From Pseudomonas sp. Fl4BN1 (lineage in GTDB: Bacteria > Pseudomonadota > Gammaproteobacteria > Pseudomonadales > Pseudomonadaceae): 64,000 nucleotides of DNA. Positions within the stretch are counted from its first letter, which is position 1. Each line of letters begins with the position of its first letter. A program made the position numbers and the translations under genes. Positions 33,166 to 42,914 of the stretch are shown piece after piece. Location of the stretch: positions 124,001 to 188,000 of the forward strand of contig NZ_JAAARM010000005.1 in NCBI RefSeq assembly GCF_009908285.1, written 5' to 3'. The notes under the pieces were generated by a model. The model was not told where the DNA came from. It ran no database searches and worked only from the letters and a program-made list of their open reading frames with translations.

Positions 33166-33543
33166 AGGTCGCTGCCCCAGACAGCACAACTAGTAAATCG
33201 GCCATTTGCCACTATCCTCTAACAGGTAGGGATTACGTAGCTCACCCGCATAGCATGCACCTTCGCTAGTGCACTGACACTCCCACCAGGAGGGAGAATG
33301 CGGTCAATAACGCGGATCAGCGATCTTTTCAAACCAGTCCGCATTTCTGATAATTGGTGCTGGCATAACGCCTTTATCCAGTTCAATATTTGTCACAGAA
33401 TTGACGCCAATGATCTGGCAATTTTGAGGCATGATGCGGGCCTCTTAACAATTCAGGTTGAACATTTGGCAATCAGGCTTGTCCTAAAAGACAGCCCGCG
33501 GCCAATTCCGAGAACCGCTCCCCTGAACTAACCGGTTAAATAT
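33166..33543. other. 378-bp region between phnN and amrZ
   Basis: It holds the phnN promoter and the amrZ upstream region. A 77-codon frame at 33298-33531 has no recognisable protein features and overlaps the promoter candidate, so I do not call it. Confidence 0.55.
33460..33486 (+). promoter_or_regulatory. amrZ: Candidate AlgU (sigma22) promoter of amrZ
   Basis: GAACAT, a 16-bp spacer, then TCCTA; the AlgU consensus is GAACTT-N16-17-TCTGA. It ends 57 bp before the amrZ start. AlgT/AlgU control of amrZ is established in P. aeruginosa, so context supports a two-mismatch site. Confidence 0.5.
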
Positions 33544-33870
33544 ATGCGCCCATTGAAACAGGCAATTTATTCCAGCCGTACGGCTGACAAGTTCGTCGTA
33601 CGTCTACCAGACGGGATGCGTGAACGCATTGCCGAGGTGGCTCGCAATCATCACCGCAGCATGAACTCCGAAATCATCGCGCGCCTGGAACAAAGTCTTA
33701 TTCAGGAAGGCGCCTTGGGTGAAGAGTTGAGCATGCGCCTGGACAGCCCCGAGCTGTCCTTGCATGAACGCGAACTGCTTCAGCGTTTCCGCCAACTTTC
33801 ACATCGCCAGCAAAACGCTTTGGTTTCGCTGATCGCCCATGACGCTGAAATGGCCGCAGACGCCACCTGA
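33544..33870 (+). CDS. amrZ: Ribbon-helix-helix regulator AmrZ (AlgZ)
   Basis: This is a global regulator of alginate, motility and c-di-GMP genes in Pseudomonas. It is 108 aa. A flexible N-terminus ([14 protein letters not shown]) is followed by the Arc-type domain [20 protein letters not shown] with [18 protein letters not shown]. The C-terminal tetramerisation part is [20 protein letters not shown]. The match to remembered AmrZ sequence is close from end to end. A terminator follows at once. Confidence 0.95.
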   Translation: MRPLKQAIYSSRTADKFVVRLPDGMRERIAEVARNHHRSMNSEIIARLEQSLIQEGALGEELSMRLDSPELSLHERELLQRFRQLSHRQQNALVSLIAHDAEMAADAT

Positions 33871-33887
33871 TTCGACCCAGAATGCTC

Positions 33888-33914
33888 AAGCCAGCCTAGT
33901 TGCTGGCTTTTTTT
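33888..33914 (+). terminator. Terminator of amrZ
   Basis: AAGCCAGC, loop CTAGTT, GCTGGCTT, then a T run of eight. The stem begins 18 bp after the stop. Confidence 0.88.
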
Positions 33915-33932
33915 TGCCCGCCGAATAAGCAA

Positions 33933-33955
33933 CGAAGCGCCATAAAGGCGCTTCG
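33933..33955 (-). terminator. Terminator of mgtE
   Basis: CGAAGCGCC, loop ATAAA, GGCGCTTCG: a perfect 9-bp stem 27 bp beyond the mgtE stop. On the minus strand it runs on through TTGCTTATT. The T run is weak. Confidence 0.6.
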
Positions 33956-33981
33956 CGGGCAAAACCTATGCAAGGGACGAG

Positions 33982-35424
33982 TCAGAGCAGGAAGATCGTC
34001 GCCAGGCCGAGAAAGATGAAAAAACCACCACTGTCCGTCATCGCAGTGATCATCACACTCGCCCCCATCGCTGGATCGCGCCCAAGTCGTACCAAGGTCA
34101 TGGGGATCAAGACCCCCATCAGGGCCGCCAGCAGCAGATTCAAGGTCATGGCAGCCGTCATTACCACTCCCAGCGACCAACTCCCGTAGAGCAGGTAGGC
34201 GACAATGCCGATCACCCCACCCCAGACCAGGCCGTTGATCAAGGAGACCGCCAACTCCTTGCGCATCAGGCGCGAGGTATTACCGGTGCTTACCTGATCC
34301 AGAGCCATTGCCCGCACAATCATGGTGATGGTCTGATTACCCGAATTACCGCCGATACCTGCAACGATCGGCATCAGGGCGGCCAGCGCCACCAGCTTTT
34401 CGATGGAGCCCTCGAACAAGCCAATCACTCGCGACGCGACGAAGGCGGTAATCAGATTGATTGCCAACCAAGCCCAACGGTTGCGCAGGGACTTCCACAC
34501 CGAAGCGAAGATATCCTCTTCCTCGCGCAGACCAGCCATATTGAGGACTTCGGTCTCACTTTCCTCACGAATCAGGTCGACCATTTCGTCAATGGTCAAA
34601 CGGCCGATCAGCTTGCCATTCTTGTCGACTACCGGAGCCGAAATCAGGTCATAACGCTCAAATGCCTGGGCCGCATCATAGGCATCTTCATCCGGATGAA
34701 AGCTCACCGGGTCACTGGCCATGACTTCTGCCACTTGCTTGTCCGGATCATTGACCAAGAGGCGCTTGATCGGCAGCACGCCCTTGAGCACGCCGTCGTA
34801 ATCCACCACGAACAGCTTGTCGGTGTGGCCTGGCAATTCTTTGAGCCGGCGCAGATACCGCAGAACCACTTCTAGGCTGACGTCCTCGCGGATGGTCACC
34901 ATCTCGAAGTCCATCAGTGCGCCGACCTGCTCCTCGTCATAGGACAACGCGGAGCGAACGCGCTCACGCTGTTGGCCGTCGAGGGTCTCCATCAGCTCAT
35001 GGACAACGTCTCGCGGAAGCTCGGGAGCCAGGTCAGCAAGTTCGTCAGCGTCCATCTCCTTGGCGGCAGCCAGGAGCTCGTGATCGTCCATGTCGGCGAT
35101 CAGGGTTTCACGTACGGAATCGGATACTTCGAGAAGGATGTCGCCGTCACGCTCGGCCTTGACCAACTGCCAGACGGTCAGACGCTCGTCCAGAGGCAAG
35201 GCTTCGAGGATGTAGGCAACGTCGGCGGAGTGCAGGTCATCGAGCTTGCGTTGCAGCTCGACAAGGTTCTGCCGATGGACCAGGTTCTCGACCCGGTCTT
35301 GATGATGGCCTTCCTGACGGTGCGTCAGGTCTTCGACCACCCGCTGGCGCTGTAACAGCTCAACGACTTGAGCGAGGCGGTCCTGCAGGCTTTCTTGCGT
35401 CTTCTTTACTTCTACTTCGGTCAT
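33982..35424 (-). CDS. mgtE: Magnesium transporter MgtE
   Basis: This is an inner-membrane Mg2+ channel gated by cytoplasmic Mg2+. It is 480 aa from MTEVEVKKTQ. An N-domain covers about residues 40-165 (LHSADVAYILEALPLDERLT). Two CBS domains cover about 165-290 (VMASDPVSFHPDEDAYDAAQ, LIGRLTIDEMVDLI). The five-helix membrane domain includes the selectivity signature MPIVAGIGGNSGNQT. The length is slightly above typical because of a basic, Gln-rich N-terminal extension. Confidence 0.93.
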   Translation of the reverse strand: MTEVEVKKTQESLQDRLAQVVELLQRQRVVEDLTHRQEGHHQDRVENLVHRQNLVELQRKLDDLHSADVAYILEALPLDERLTVWQLVKAERDGDILLEVSDSVRETLIADMDDHELLAAAKEMDADELADLAPELPRDVVHELMETLDGQQRERVRSALSYDEEQVGALMDFEMVTIREDVSLEVVLRYLRRLKELPGHTDKLFVVDYDGVLKGVLPIKRLLVNDPDKQVAEVMASDPVSFHPDEDAYDAAQAFERYDLISAPVVDKNGKLIGRLTIDEMVDLIREESETEVLNMAGLREEEDIFASVWKSLRNRWAWLAINLITAFVASRVIGLFEGSIEKLVALAALMPIVAGIGGNSGNQTITMIVRAMALDQVSTGNTSRLMRKELAVSLINGLVWGGVIGIVAYLLYGSWSLGVVMTAAMTLNLLLAALMGVLIPMTLVRLGRDPAMGASVMITAMTDSGGFFIFLGLATIFLL

Positions 35425-35846
35425 AGGCGAACTCCACTCCCAGCAGAGGAGCACGCCGGAAGGATCAATCAGTCAGTTCATGATTGTAAAAACGGGATAC
35501 TGAGCAACTACTGGGTAAGTCCATGGAGGTATTCCACAAGCCCCGGCGGGGCTGACGGGCGCAATCATACACCGCCTGGCGGTTTTAAACGCTAAAAATC
35601 GCGGCAAGAACAAGCGCTTGCGGCATAAACCTGAGCAGTAACCGAATCTATAAAACTGCGACGCACAGGTGCAAAAAGAAAACACACACCTGGAGAAAAA
35701 AGTCCGCGTGCAGGCATATGGACACTGAATTCGACTTCGCCAGGACGACACCGTTCCAGAGAAATGAATCAGAAGAGAGGAGAGGCAGAAATATACAACG
35801 CAGAAAACAAAAAGCCCGCATCTTACGATGCGGGCTTTCTGATGTA
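35425..35846. other. 422-bp gap with a tRNA-operon terminator at 35811-35838
   Basis: AAAGCCCGCATC, loop TTAC, GATGCGGGCTTT lies at 35811-35838; on the minus strand it ends in TTTTTGTTTT and closes the tRNA-Arg transcript. The rest holds the mgtE promoter region. No gene is seen. Confidence 0.75.
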
Positions 35847-35923
35847 TGGTGCACTCGACAGGATTCGAACCTGTGACCGCTCGGTTCGTAGCCGAGTACT
35901 CTATCCAGCTGAGCTACGAGTGC
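35847..35923 (-). tRNA. tRNA-Arg (anticodon ACG), copy 1
   Basis: It is 77 nt including CCA. The 5' GCACTCG pairs with CGAGTGC. The anticodon loop CTACGAA gives ACG. It is identical to the second copy 72 bp away, so it is a recent or concerted duplicate. Confidence 0.96.
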
Positions 35924-35995
35924 ATTTTGTGTTTTTAGACCAGACCACAACTGGCTGAAGCAAAGTTAACTACATCACTGCAACTAACTCTTAAA

Positions 35996-36072
35996 TGGTG
36001 CACTCGACAGGATTCGAACCTGTGACCGCTCGGTTCGTAGCCGAGTACTCTATCCAGCTGAGCTACGAGTGC
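35996..36072 (-). tRNA. tRNA-Arg (anticodon ACG), copy 2
   Basis: It is 77 nt and identical to copy 1 in sequence, including CCA. It lies between copy 1 and tRNA-Ser, and all three face the same way, probably as one transcript. Confidence 0.96.
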
Positions 36073-36179
36073 ATTTGTTGCCGCGCATTATAGGCCGTTA
36101 AATCTTTTTGTAAAGCTCTTTTTCTAGTAATTTCAACAACTTACAGAAGAAGCCAGATTACAACGTACTAAACAAATAA

Positions 36180-36272
36180 TGGCGGAGAACGGGGGATTCG
36201 AACCCCCGACACCCTTTTGAGGTGTACTCCCTTAGCAGGGGAGCGCCTTCGGCCACTCGGCCAGCTCTCCGC
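36180..36272 (-). tRNA. tRNA-Ser (anticodon GCU)
   Basis: It is 93 nt with the long variable arm of class II tRNAs (GTACACCTCAAAAGGGTGTC). The anticodon loop CTGCTAA gives GCU. The acceptor GCGGAGA pairs with TCTCCGC, and CCA is encoded. It lies just downstream of rsmA, as in other pseudomonads. Confidence 0.95.
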
Positions 36273-36332
36273 AACACGGGGCGTATATTAACCAGCTTTC
36301 TCCCCGTTTGCAAACAAAAAAAACGATAAAAA

Positions 36333-36521
36333 TTAATGGCTTGGTTCTTCGTCCTTCTCTTTCTTTATTCGCAGGTAAATTTCCTCACGGTGAACCGCCA
36401 CTTCTTTGGGGGCGTTGACACCAATACGCACTTGATTACCTTTGACGCCGAGCACGGTCACAGTGATTTCTCCATCACCAATGATCAGGCTTTCTGCACA
36501 CCGACGAGTCAGAATCAGCAT
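36333..36521 (-). CDS. csrA: RNA-binding global regulator RsmA/CsrA
   Basis: It represses translation by binding GGA motifs near ribosome sites, and is itself titrated by RsmY/RsmZ-type RNAs. It is 62 aa from [16 protein letters not shown], with GGAG 6 nt upstream. The beta-strand core ([20 protein letters not shown]) and the [10 protein letters not shown] segment with the RNA-contacting Arg are intact. It lies downstream of lysC, the standard Pseudomonas order. Confidence 0.96.
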   Translation of the reverse strand: MLILTRRCAESLIIGDGEITVTVLGVKGNQVRIGVNAPKEVAVHREEIYLRIKKEKDEEPSH

Positions 36522-36671
36522 ACCTTTCTCCTCACGCATTACATTTTCAGGGACTACAGTCTGCAAAAAAAAGGGTGTCGGCCCACAACCGGGTCGGCTG
36601 TAGTCCTACACGCCTAAGTATTGACTAGCACGGGCAAAAGAACAGTTTTCTCCCGCGCCGATCAAAAACAC

Positions 36672-36699
36672 AAAGGGCGCGGTCAGACCGCGCCCCTTT
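36672..36699 (-). terminator. Terminator of lysC
   Basis: AAAGGGCGCGGT, loop CAG, ACCGCGCCCCTTT with one bulged C. It lies 11 bp past the lysC stop and leaves rsmA with its own promoter region. Confidence 0.75.
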
Positions 36700-36709
36700 C
36701 AAACACCTA

Positions 36710-37951
36710 TCACTCGCCCTGTCGGGCCGGAGCGTCAAGCTCGAAAGCAGTGTGCAACGCACGCACCGCCAACTCCAGGTACTTCTCTTCAATCACCACC
36801 GAAACCTTGATTTCAGAAGTGGAGATCATCTGGATATTGATGCTTTCCTTTGCCAACGCTTCGAACATACGGCTGGCCACGCCCGCGTGGGACCGCATGC
36901 CGACACCAACGATCGAGACCTTGGCGATATCTGTATCGCCAACGACTTCACGTGCGCTGATTTCCCGCGCAGTGTTTTCCAGTACGGTCTGGGCCGCCAG
37001 GTAGTCGTTGCGGTGCACAGTGAAGGTGAAGTCGGTGGTGTTATCGTGCGAAACGTTCTGCACGATCATGTCGACTTCAATATTCGCCGCACTGATCGGG
37101 CCGAGAATCTTGAAGGCCACGCCAGGGTTGTCTGGCACGCCACGGATAGTCAGCTTGGCTTCATCGCGGTTAAAGGCGATGCCGGAAATGATCGGCTGTT
37201 CCATGGATTCCTCTTCATCAATAGTAATGAGGGTGCCCGGACCCTCCTGAAAGCTGTGCAACACGCGCAGCGGAACGTTGTACTTGCCAGCAAACTCCAC
37301 CGCGCGGATCTGCAACACCTTGGAACCGAGGCTGGCCATTTCCAGCATCTCTTCGAAGGTGATCTTGTCCAGGCGCTGAGCCTTGGGTACCACGCGTGGA
37401 TCAGTGGTGTAGACGCCGTCGACATCGGTGTAGATCTGGCACTCGTCGGCCTTCAGGGCCGCCGCCAGCGCCACACCGGTGGTGTCGGAACCGCCACGTC
37501 CCAGAGTGGTGATATTGCCGTGCTCGTCAACGCCCTGGAAGCCAGCAACTACAACCACACGACCGGCCTGCAGATCGCCGCGAATCCTCTGATCATCAAT
37601 CTGTAGAATTCGCGCTTTATTGTGAGCGCTATCGGTGAGAATCCGCACCTGGTTACCGGTGTAGGAAACCGCCGGAACACCGCGCTTGATCAACGCCATG
37701 GCCAGCAAAGCGATAGTCACTTGCTCGCCGGTGGAAACGATCACATCCAGCTCACGGGGAACCGGTTTGGCTTCGCCACTGATCTGCTTGGCCAGATCGA
37801 TCAGGCGATTGGTTTCGCCGCTCATCGCCGACAGCACGATCACCAGGTCATCGCCGGCTTCGCGGAACTTCTTCACCTTGTCGGCGACCTGCTCGATCCG
37901 CTCGACAGAGCCGACCGAAGTGCCTCCAAATTTCTGTACGATCAAAGCCAT
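36710..37951 (-). CDS. lysC: Aspartokinase
   Basis: It phosphorylates aspartate, the first step to lysine, threonine, methionine and diaminopimelate. It is 413 aa. The kinase motif KFGGTSVG is at residues 7-14 and GRGGSDTTGVALAAAL binds substrate. The C-terminal tandem ACT domains (ITIDEEESMEQPIISGIAFN, VSIVGVGMRSHAGVASRMFE) mediate feedback inhibition. An internal start may give a separate beta subunit, as known for this class. It lies 96 bp after alaS. Confidence 0.95.
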   Translation of the reverse strand: MALIVQKFGGTSVGSVERIEQVADKVKKFREAGDDLVIVLSAMSGETNRLIDLAKQISGEAKPVPRELDVIVSTGEQVTIALLAMALIKRGVPAVSYTGNQVRILTDSAHNKARILQIDDQRIRGDLQAGRVVVVAGFQGVDEHGNITTLGRGGSDTTGVALAAALKADECQIYTDVDGVYTTDPRVVPKAQRLDKITFEEMLEMASLGSKVLQIRAVEFAGKYNVPLRVLHSFQEGPGTLITIDEEESMEQPIISGIAFNRDEAKLTIRGVPDNPGVAFKILGPISAANIEVDMIVQNVSHDNTTDFTFTVHRNDYLAAQTVLENTAREISAREVVGDTDIAKVSIVGVGMRSHAGVASRMFEALAKESINIQMISTSEIKVSVVIEEKYLELAVRALHTAFELDAPARQGE

Positions 37952-38047
37952 TTTCTAAGCCGCCTCAGCCCGTAAAGGGGCGCCCGTTAACAATCAAACT
38001 GCACAGCGCAAGGACCCGCCACTCGACGACGGGCCCGGCTCGGCGCC

Positions 38048-40672
38048 TTAAATACCCTGCTCGACAAATGGCACGGTCAGGGCGAGAGCGGCATCCAGTG
38101 CAGCGGCATCAACACCACCGCCTTGAGCCATATCTGGACGACCACCGCCCTTCCCGCCCACTGCCGCAGCGGCTTGCTTCATCAAATCACCGGCTTTGAG
38201 TTGGCCAGTCAGGTCCTTGGTTACACCTGCAACCAGTACGACCTTTTCCTCATGGACACTGCCGAGCAGGATCACTGCGCGACCGAGTTTGTTTTTCAAC
38301 TGATCCACCAGCGCCAGCAGCGCCTTGCCGTCCTGGCCGTCGAGACGGGCAGTCAGCACTTTCACGCCCTTGACGTCTGCCGCCTGAGCGGACAGATCGT
38401 CGCCCGCCGCGCTGGCAGCCTTGGCTTGCAACTGTTCGAGCTGCTTCTCCAGCAAGCGGTTGCGCTCCAGCACTGCCGACAGCTTGTCGATCAGGTTGTC
38501 GCGGCTGCCCTTGACCAGGGTCGCCGCTTCCTTGAGTTGTTCTTCCGCAGCGTTCAGGTACGCCAGGGCCGCAGCACCGGTCACCGCCTCGATACGCCGC
38601 ACGCCGGAAGCCACACCGCCTTCGCTGGTGATTTTCAGCAGGCCAATGTCGCCGGTGCGGTTGGCGTGGATACCGCCGCACAGTTCCACGGAGAAATCGC
38701 CGCCCATGCTCAGCACGCGCACGCTGTCGCCGTACTTCTCGCCGAACAGCGCCATGGCGCCCTTCTTCTTGGCGGTATCGATGTCGGTTTCTTCGGTTTC
38801 CACCGCAGTGTTCTTGCGGATCTCAGCGTTGACGATATCTTCCAGTGCCTTGATCTGCTCAGGCTTGATCGCTTCAAAGTGACTGAAGTCGAAACGCAGA
38901 CGCTGACTGTCCACCAACGAACCTTTCTGCTGCACGTGCTCGCCCAATACCTGGCGCAATGCTGCGTGCAGCAAGTGGGTAGCCGAGTGATTCAGCGAAG
39001 TGGCATGACGCACTTCAGCATCAACCTGGGCTTCAACCGGAGCACCAACGGTCAGGCTGCCCTTGGCCAGCACGCCGTGGTGCAGGAAAGCGCCACCGGT
39101 CTTGGTGGTGTCGCGCACGTCAAAGCGCGCGTTGCCGGCGATCAAGAACCCGCAGTCACCAATCTGACCACCAGACTCAGCGTAGAACGGGGTCTGGTCG
39201 AGAATCACCACCCCGTCTTCACCTTCGCTCAACACGTCGACCGATTGCCCGCCCTTATAGAGGCCAACCACTTTGGCCGAACCGCTGGTGGCGTGATAAC
39301 CAGTGAACTCGGTGGCCACATCAACCTTGACCAGGCTGTTGTAGTCCATGCCGAAGGAGCTGGCAGAACGGGCACGCACACGCTGGGCTTCCATCTCGCG
39401 CTCAAAGCCTTCCTCGTCGAGGGTCAGGCTGCGTTCACGGGCGATGTCACCGGTCAGGTCCATCGGGAACCCATAGGTGTCGTAAAGCTTGAACACCACG
39501 TCGCCCGGCACGACTGAACCCTTGAGTTCGGCCAGATCCTGCTCGAGGATCTTCAGGCCCTGCTCCAGGGTCTTGGCGAATTGCTCTTCTTCAGCTTTGA
39601 GCACGCGCTCGATATGTGCCTGCTGGGACTTCAATTCAGGGAAGGCTTCGCCCATCTCGGCCACCAGGGCAGCCACGATCTGGTAGAAGAAACTGCCCTT
39701 GGCGCCCAGCTTGTTGCCGTGACGGCAAGCGCGACGAATGATCCGGCGCAGCACATAACCACGGCCTTCGTTGGACGGCAGAACGCCATCTGCAATCAGG
39801 AAACCGCAGGAACGGATGTGGTCAGCCACCACTTTCAGTGATGCCTGGGCATCATTGGTGCAACCAATGGCCTTGGCCGCCGCGCTCAGCAGGCTCTGGA
39901 ACAGATCGATTTCATAGTTCGAATGCACGTGCTGCAACACCGCGCTGATCCGCTCCAGGCCCATGCCGGTATCCACCGACGGCGCTGGCAACGGGTGCAA
40001 CACGCCATCGGCGGTGCGATTGAACTGCATGAACACGTTGTTCCAGATCTCGATATAGCGATCACCGTCCTCTTCCGGCGAGCCGGGAGGGCCGCCCCAG
40101 ATGTCGGCGCCGTGATCATAGAAAATCTCGGTGCAAGGGCCACACGGACCGGTATCGCCCATGGTCCAGAAGTTGTCGGAGGCGTAAGGCGCGCCCTTGT
40201 TGTCACCGATGCGCACCATGCGCTCGGCGGGAACACCCACTTCCTTGGTCCAGATGTCGTAAGCCTCGTCGTCGCTGGCGTAGACCGTGACCCAGAGCTT
40301 TTCCTTCGGCAAGTTCAACCACTTGTCAGAGGTCAGGAAGTTCCAGGCGAAGGTGATGGCATCACGCTTGAAGTAATCGCCAAAGCTGAAGTTGCCCAGC
40401 ATTTCGAAGAACGTGTGGTGACGAGCGGTATAACCGACGTTTTCCAGGTCGTTGTGCTTGCCGCCGGCGCGAACGCACTTCTGGCTGCTGACAGCGCGGG
40501 TATAGGCGCGCTTTTCCTGGCCCAGGAAGCAGTCCTTGAACTGGTTCATCCCCGCGTTGGTGAACAGCAGGGTTGGGTCGTTGCCTGGGATCAAGGAGCT
40601 GGAGGCTACACGGGTGTGGCCTTGCTCTTCGAAGAAGCGAAGGAAGGCTTCACGGATTTCTGCGCTTTTCAT
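38048..40672 (-). CDS. alaS: Alanyl-tRNA synthetase
   Basis: It charges tRNA-Ala and edits mischarged Ser/Gly. It is 874 aa from [20 protein letters not shown]. The class II catalytic core includes [20 protein letters not shown] and [12 protein letters not shown]. The editing-domain zinc site is formed by [12 protein letters not shown] and [13 protein letters not shown]. The C-terminal C-Ala domain is Gly-rich ([15 protein letters not shown]). It is the first gene of alaS-lysC-rsmA. Confidence 0.97.
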   Translation of the reverse strand: MKSAEIREAFLRFFEEQGHTRVASSSLIPGNDPTLLFTNAGMNQFKDCFLGQEKRAYTRAVSSQKCVRAGGKHNDLENVGYTARHHTFFEMLGNFSFGDYFKRDAITFAWNFLTSDKWLNLPKEKLWVTVYASDDEAYDIWTKEVGVPAERMVRIGDNKGAPYASDNFWTMGDTGPCGPCTEIFYDHGADIWGGPPGSPEEDGDRYIEIWNNVFMQFNRTADGVLHPLPAPSVDTGMGLERISAVLQHVHSNYEIDLFQSLLSAAAKAIGCTNDAQASLKVVADHIRSCGFLIADGVLPSNEGRGYVLRRIIRRACRHGNKLGAKGSFFYQIVAALVAEMGEAFPELKSQQAHIERVLKAEEEQFAKTLEQGLKILEQDLAELKGSVVPGDVVFKLYDTYGFPMDLTGDIARERSLTLDEEGFEREMEAQRVRARSASSFGMDYNSLVKVDVATEFTGYHATSGSAKVVGLYKGGQSVDVLSEGEDGVVILDQTPFYAESGGQIGDCGFLIAGNARFDVRDTTKTGGAFLHHGVLAKGSLTVGAPVEAQVDAEVRHATSLNHSATHLLHAALRQVLGEHVQQKGSLVDSQRLRFDFSHFEAIKPEQIKALEDIVNAEIRKNTAVETEETDIDTAKKKGAMALFGEKYGDSVRVLSMGGDFSVELCGGIHANRTGDIGLLKITSEGGVASGVRRIEAVTGAAALAYLNAAEEQLKEAATLVKGSRDNLIDKLSAVLERNRLLEKQLEQLQAKAASAAGDDLSAQAADVKGVKVLTARLDGQDGKALLALVDQLKNKLGRAVILLGSVHEEKVVLVAGVTKDLTGQLKAGDLMKQAAAAVGGKGGGRPDMAQGGGVDAAALDAALALTVPFVEQGI

Positions 40673-40818
40673 TAGGTTCTTCCACGGAGACTGCGGCCAA
40701 AGGCCTGTGCGCAACGTCAACAGACGAAACGACGGCAAAGGGCCGCATTATATCGGCGTTAATCACTTGGTACAGCGTGTTTGTACGATACAAACAGTCA
40801 ATTGGACGGAGAACACTG

Positions 40819-41823
40819 TCAGTTACGTGAAAACTCGGCAAAAGTGCTGACCACTTGCCCGATTTGCTCTCGATTGACGTCCAGATGCGTCACCAGTCGC
40901 AACCTTGGCGCAGCGCTGAGCCGAATGCCGCGCTCCGCGGCGAACGCCTTGACTGCCTCGGCACGCTCGCCGACCTGTACGTACGCCATGTTGGTCTGCA
41001 CTGGCTCGACAGAGTAACCCGCCTGACGCAACCCCTCAGCCAGTAACTGCGCATTGGCATGATCATCCGCCAAGCGCTGCACCTGGTGCTCCAGCGCATA
41101 CAAACCGGCCGCCGCCAGCCCGCCTGCTTGGCGCATGCCGCCACCAACCATCTTGCGCAGGCGCCGCGCCTTGCCGATCAGCTCTACGGAACCACACAAC
41201 ACCGACCCCACCGGCGCGCCAAGCCCCTTGGACAGGCACACCGAGACCGAGTCGAAGTGCTCGGTGATCACCCGAGCATCTACGCCCAGCTTGACTGCCG
41301 CGTTGTACAACCGCGCACCGTCCAGATGCAGCGCCAGGCCCCGCTCTCGGGTAAACGCTCGGGCCTGAGCCAGATAGGACAACGGCAGCACCTTGCCTTG
41401 CATGGTGTTTTCCAGGGCCAGCAAACGAGTCTGGGCGAAGTGGAAATCATTCGGCTTGATCGCCTCCGCCACCTGGGCAAGGTCCAGCGAACCGTCGGCC
41501 TGGACCTCCAACGGCTGCGGCTGAATGGAACCAAGCACGGCCGCACCACCGCCTTCATATTTATAGGTGTGGGCCTGCTGCCCAACGATGTACTCATCGC
41601 CACGACCGCAATGGGCCATCAGCGCCAGCAGATTGCTCATGGTGCCGGAAGGCACGAACAGCGCTGCGGCAAACCCGAGACGCCGTGCCAACTCGGCTTC
41701 CAACTGATTGACCGTCGGATCTTCGCCATACACGTCGTCCCCGGTACGGGCCCTGGCCATGGCTTCGAGCATTCCCGGGGTTGGCTGGGTCACGGTGTCA
41801 CTACGAAGATCGATCACGCTCAT
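40819..41823 (-). CDS. ltaE: Low-specificity L-threonine aldolase
   Basis: This is a PLP enzyme that cleaves threonine and allo-threonine to glycine and acetaldehyde. It is 334 aa from [19 protein letters not shown]. Motifs: [31 protein letters not shown], and the PLP lysine in [14 protein letters not shown]. The ATG at 41823 has GAGG 9 nt upstream. It is a monocistronic unit between alaS and the FMN riboswitch. Confidence 0.92.
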   Translation of the reverse strand: MSVIDLRSDTVTQPTPGMLEAMARARTGDDVYGEDPTVNQLEAELARRLGFAAALFVPSGTMSNLLALMAHCGRGDEYIVGQQAHTYKYEGGGAAVLGSIQPQPLEVQADGSLDLAQVAEAIKPNDFHFAQTRLLALENTMQGKVLPLSYLAQARAFTRERGLALHLDGARLYNAAVKLGVDARVITEHFDSVSVCLSKGLGAPVGSVLCGSVELIGKARRLRKMVGGGMRQAGGLAAAGLYALEHQVQRLADDHANAQLLAEGLRQAGYSVEPVQTNMAYVQVGERAEAVKAFAAERGIRLSAAPRLRLVTHLDVNREQIGQVVSTFAEFSRN

Positions 41824-42045
41824 CACATCTGGCCTCGACTATGGGACCGGCAAGGTCCGCCTCAAACAGGGAAAACTCCCTTTCGAAACGGATTACTGCC
41901 GTCGCCCGCACAATTAATCAAGCAGCAACTGTAGAACCCCCTGAGCCTGGCTGCGAAAAAACCGATGGGAATTATCCAAAAGGCGCAATGCGTCTCCGGC
42001 CGATCTGTGTTAAAAAATCACCGCCCGCGAAAAGTCCGCGGGCAA

Positions 42046-42211
42046 ACGTTCTCAGGGCGGGGTGCAATTCCCCACCGGCGGTAATTGCGCGCAATGCGCA
42101 TAGCCCGCGAGCGCTTGGCGATTCCTCTGGCTCGGCCACAGGTGACGACAAGGACAGCAGACCCGGTGTGATTCCGGGGCCGACGGTCATAGTCCGGATG
42201 AAGAGAGAACG
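42046..42211 (+). promoter_or_regulatory. FMN riboswitch (RFN element)
   Basis: It begins with ACGTTCTCAGGGCGGGGTG and CACCGGCGGTAAT, and continues to CAGCAGACCCGGTGTGATTC, GGGCCGACGGTCATAGTCCG and GATGAAGAGAGAACG. These are all the conserved blocks of the RFN aptamer. It ends 120 nt before the ribH start. FMN binding is expected to lower ribH expression. Confidence 0.96.
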
Positions 42212-42331
42212 GGATTGGCACCAAAGGGCCGTTGCTGGCAGGCGTGGGGAATCCACGTCGGTTCTGCGCGCACCCTTAAATCCCATTCGATTCATATATG
42301 CCCTGTTTTTCATACAAACAGGAGTCAGAAC

Positions 42332-42841
42332 ATGCAACCCACCGCAATCGATAGCAAAAGCAAACACCACGCCAATGAACGCGTCGCCTTTATCCAGGCC
42401 TGCTGGCACAAGGAAATCGTCGACCAGAGCCGCCAGGGATTCGTCACGGAAATGCTCGCCCAGGGTTATCAGGAAAGCGATATCGACTTCTTCGAAGTCG
42501 GTGGGGCCTTCGAAATCCCCCTGCACGCCAAGCTGCTGGCCAAATCCGGTCGCTATACCGGGATAGTCGCCGCGGGCCTGGTGGTGGATGGCGGCATCTA
42601 CCGCCACGAGTTCGTTGCCCAGTCGGTGATCAGCGGCCTGATGCAGGTGCAATTGGAAACCGAAGTGCCGGTGTTCTCCGTGGTGCTGACCCCGCATCAT
42701 TTCCACGCGGGCGACGAACATCAGAAGTTCTTCTTCGAGCACTTCGTGCATAAAGGCCAGGAAGCGGCAAAAACCTGCGCCGACACCCTGCAGAAGGTTC
42801 GTGCCCTGCGTCGTAACGAGCAGCGCGCAGTAGCGGTTTAA
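42332..42841 (+). CDS. ribH: 6,7-dimethyl-8-ribityllumazine synthase, RibH2 type
   Basis: It makes the penultimate riboflavin precursor. It is 169 aa from MQPTAIDSKSKHHANERVAF. VGGAFEIPLHAKLLAKSGRY and AAGLVVDGGIYRHEFVAQSV are the lumazine-synthase core, and TPHHFHAGDEHQKFFFEHFV is a feature of the RibH2 (decameric) type known from rhizobia and Brucella. No ribA/B/D/E gene is adjacent, so this is probably a second, FMN-controlled paralogue. The number in the genome cannot be seen here. Confidence 0.9.
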   Translation: MQPTAIDSKSKHHANERVAFIQACWHKEIVDQSRQGFVTEMLAQGYQESDIDFFEVGGAFEIPLHAKLLAKSGRYTGIVAAGLVVDGGIYRHEFVAQSVISGLMQVQLETEVPVFSVVLTPHHFHAGDEHQKFFFEHFVHKGQEAAKTCADTLQKVRALRRNEQRAVAV

Positions 42842-42856
42842 CCGCTAGAAGGAACA

Positions 42857-42908
42857 TCGCCGGCGAGCCGGCTCCTACACCACTCTGTAGGAGCCGGCTC
42901 GCCGGCGA
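42857..42908. repeat. Paired REP palindrome, also terminator for ribH and aruE
   Basis: A 23-bp sequence (42857-42879) and its exact complement (42886-42908) flank a CCACTC loop. The unit contains GTAGGAGCCGGCTCGCCGGC, the REP type widespread in the P. fluorescens group. It lies between convergent ribH and aruE. Confidence 0.88.
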
Positions 42909-42914
42909 ATTATT

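Noticed and set aside
33298..33531. 77-codon frame upstream of amrZ
   Set aside because: The composition is unlike a protein, it overlaps the promoter candidate, and I recognise no homologous pattern.
38123..39517. Long plus-strand frame opposite alaS
   Set aside because: It is a shadow of the alaS reading frame in GC-rich DNA; the minus-strand protein is unmistakable.
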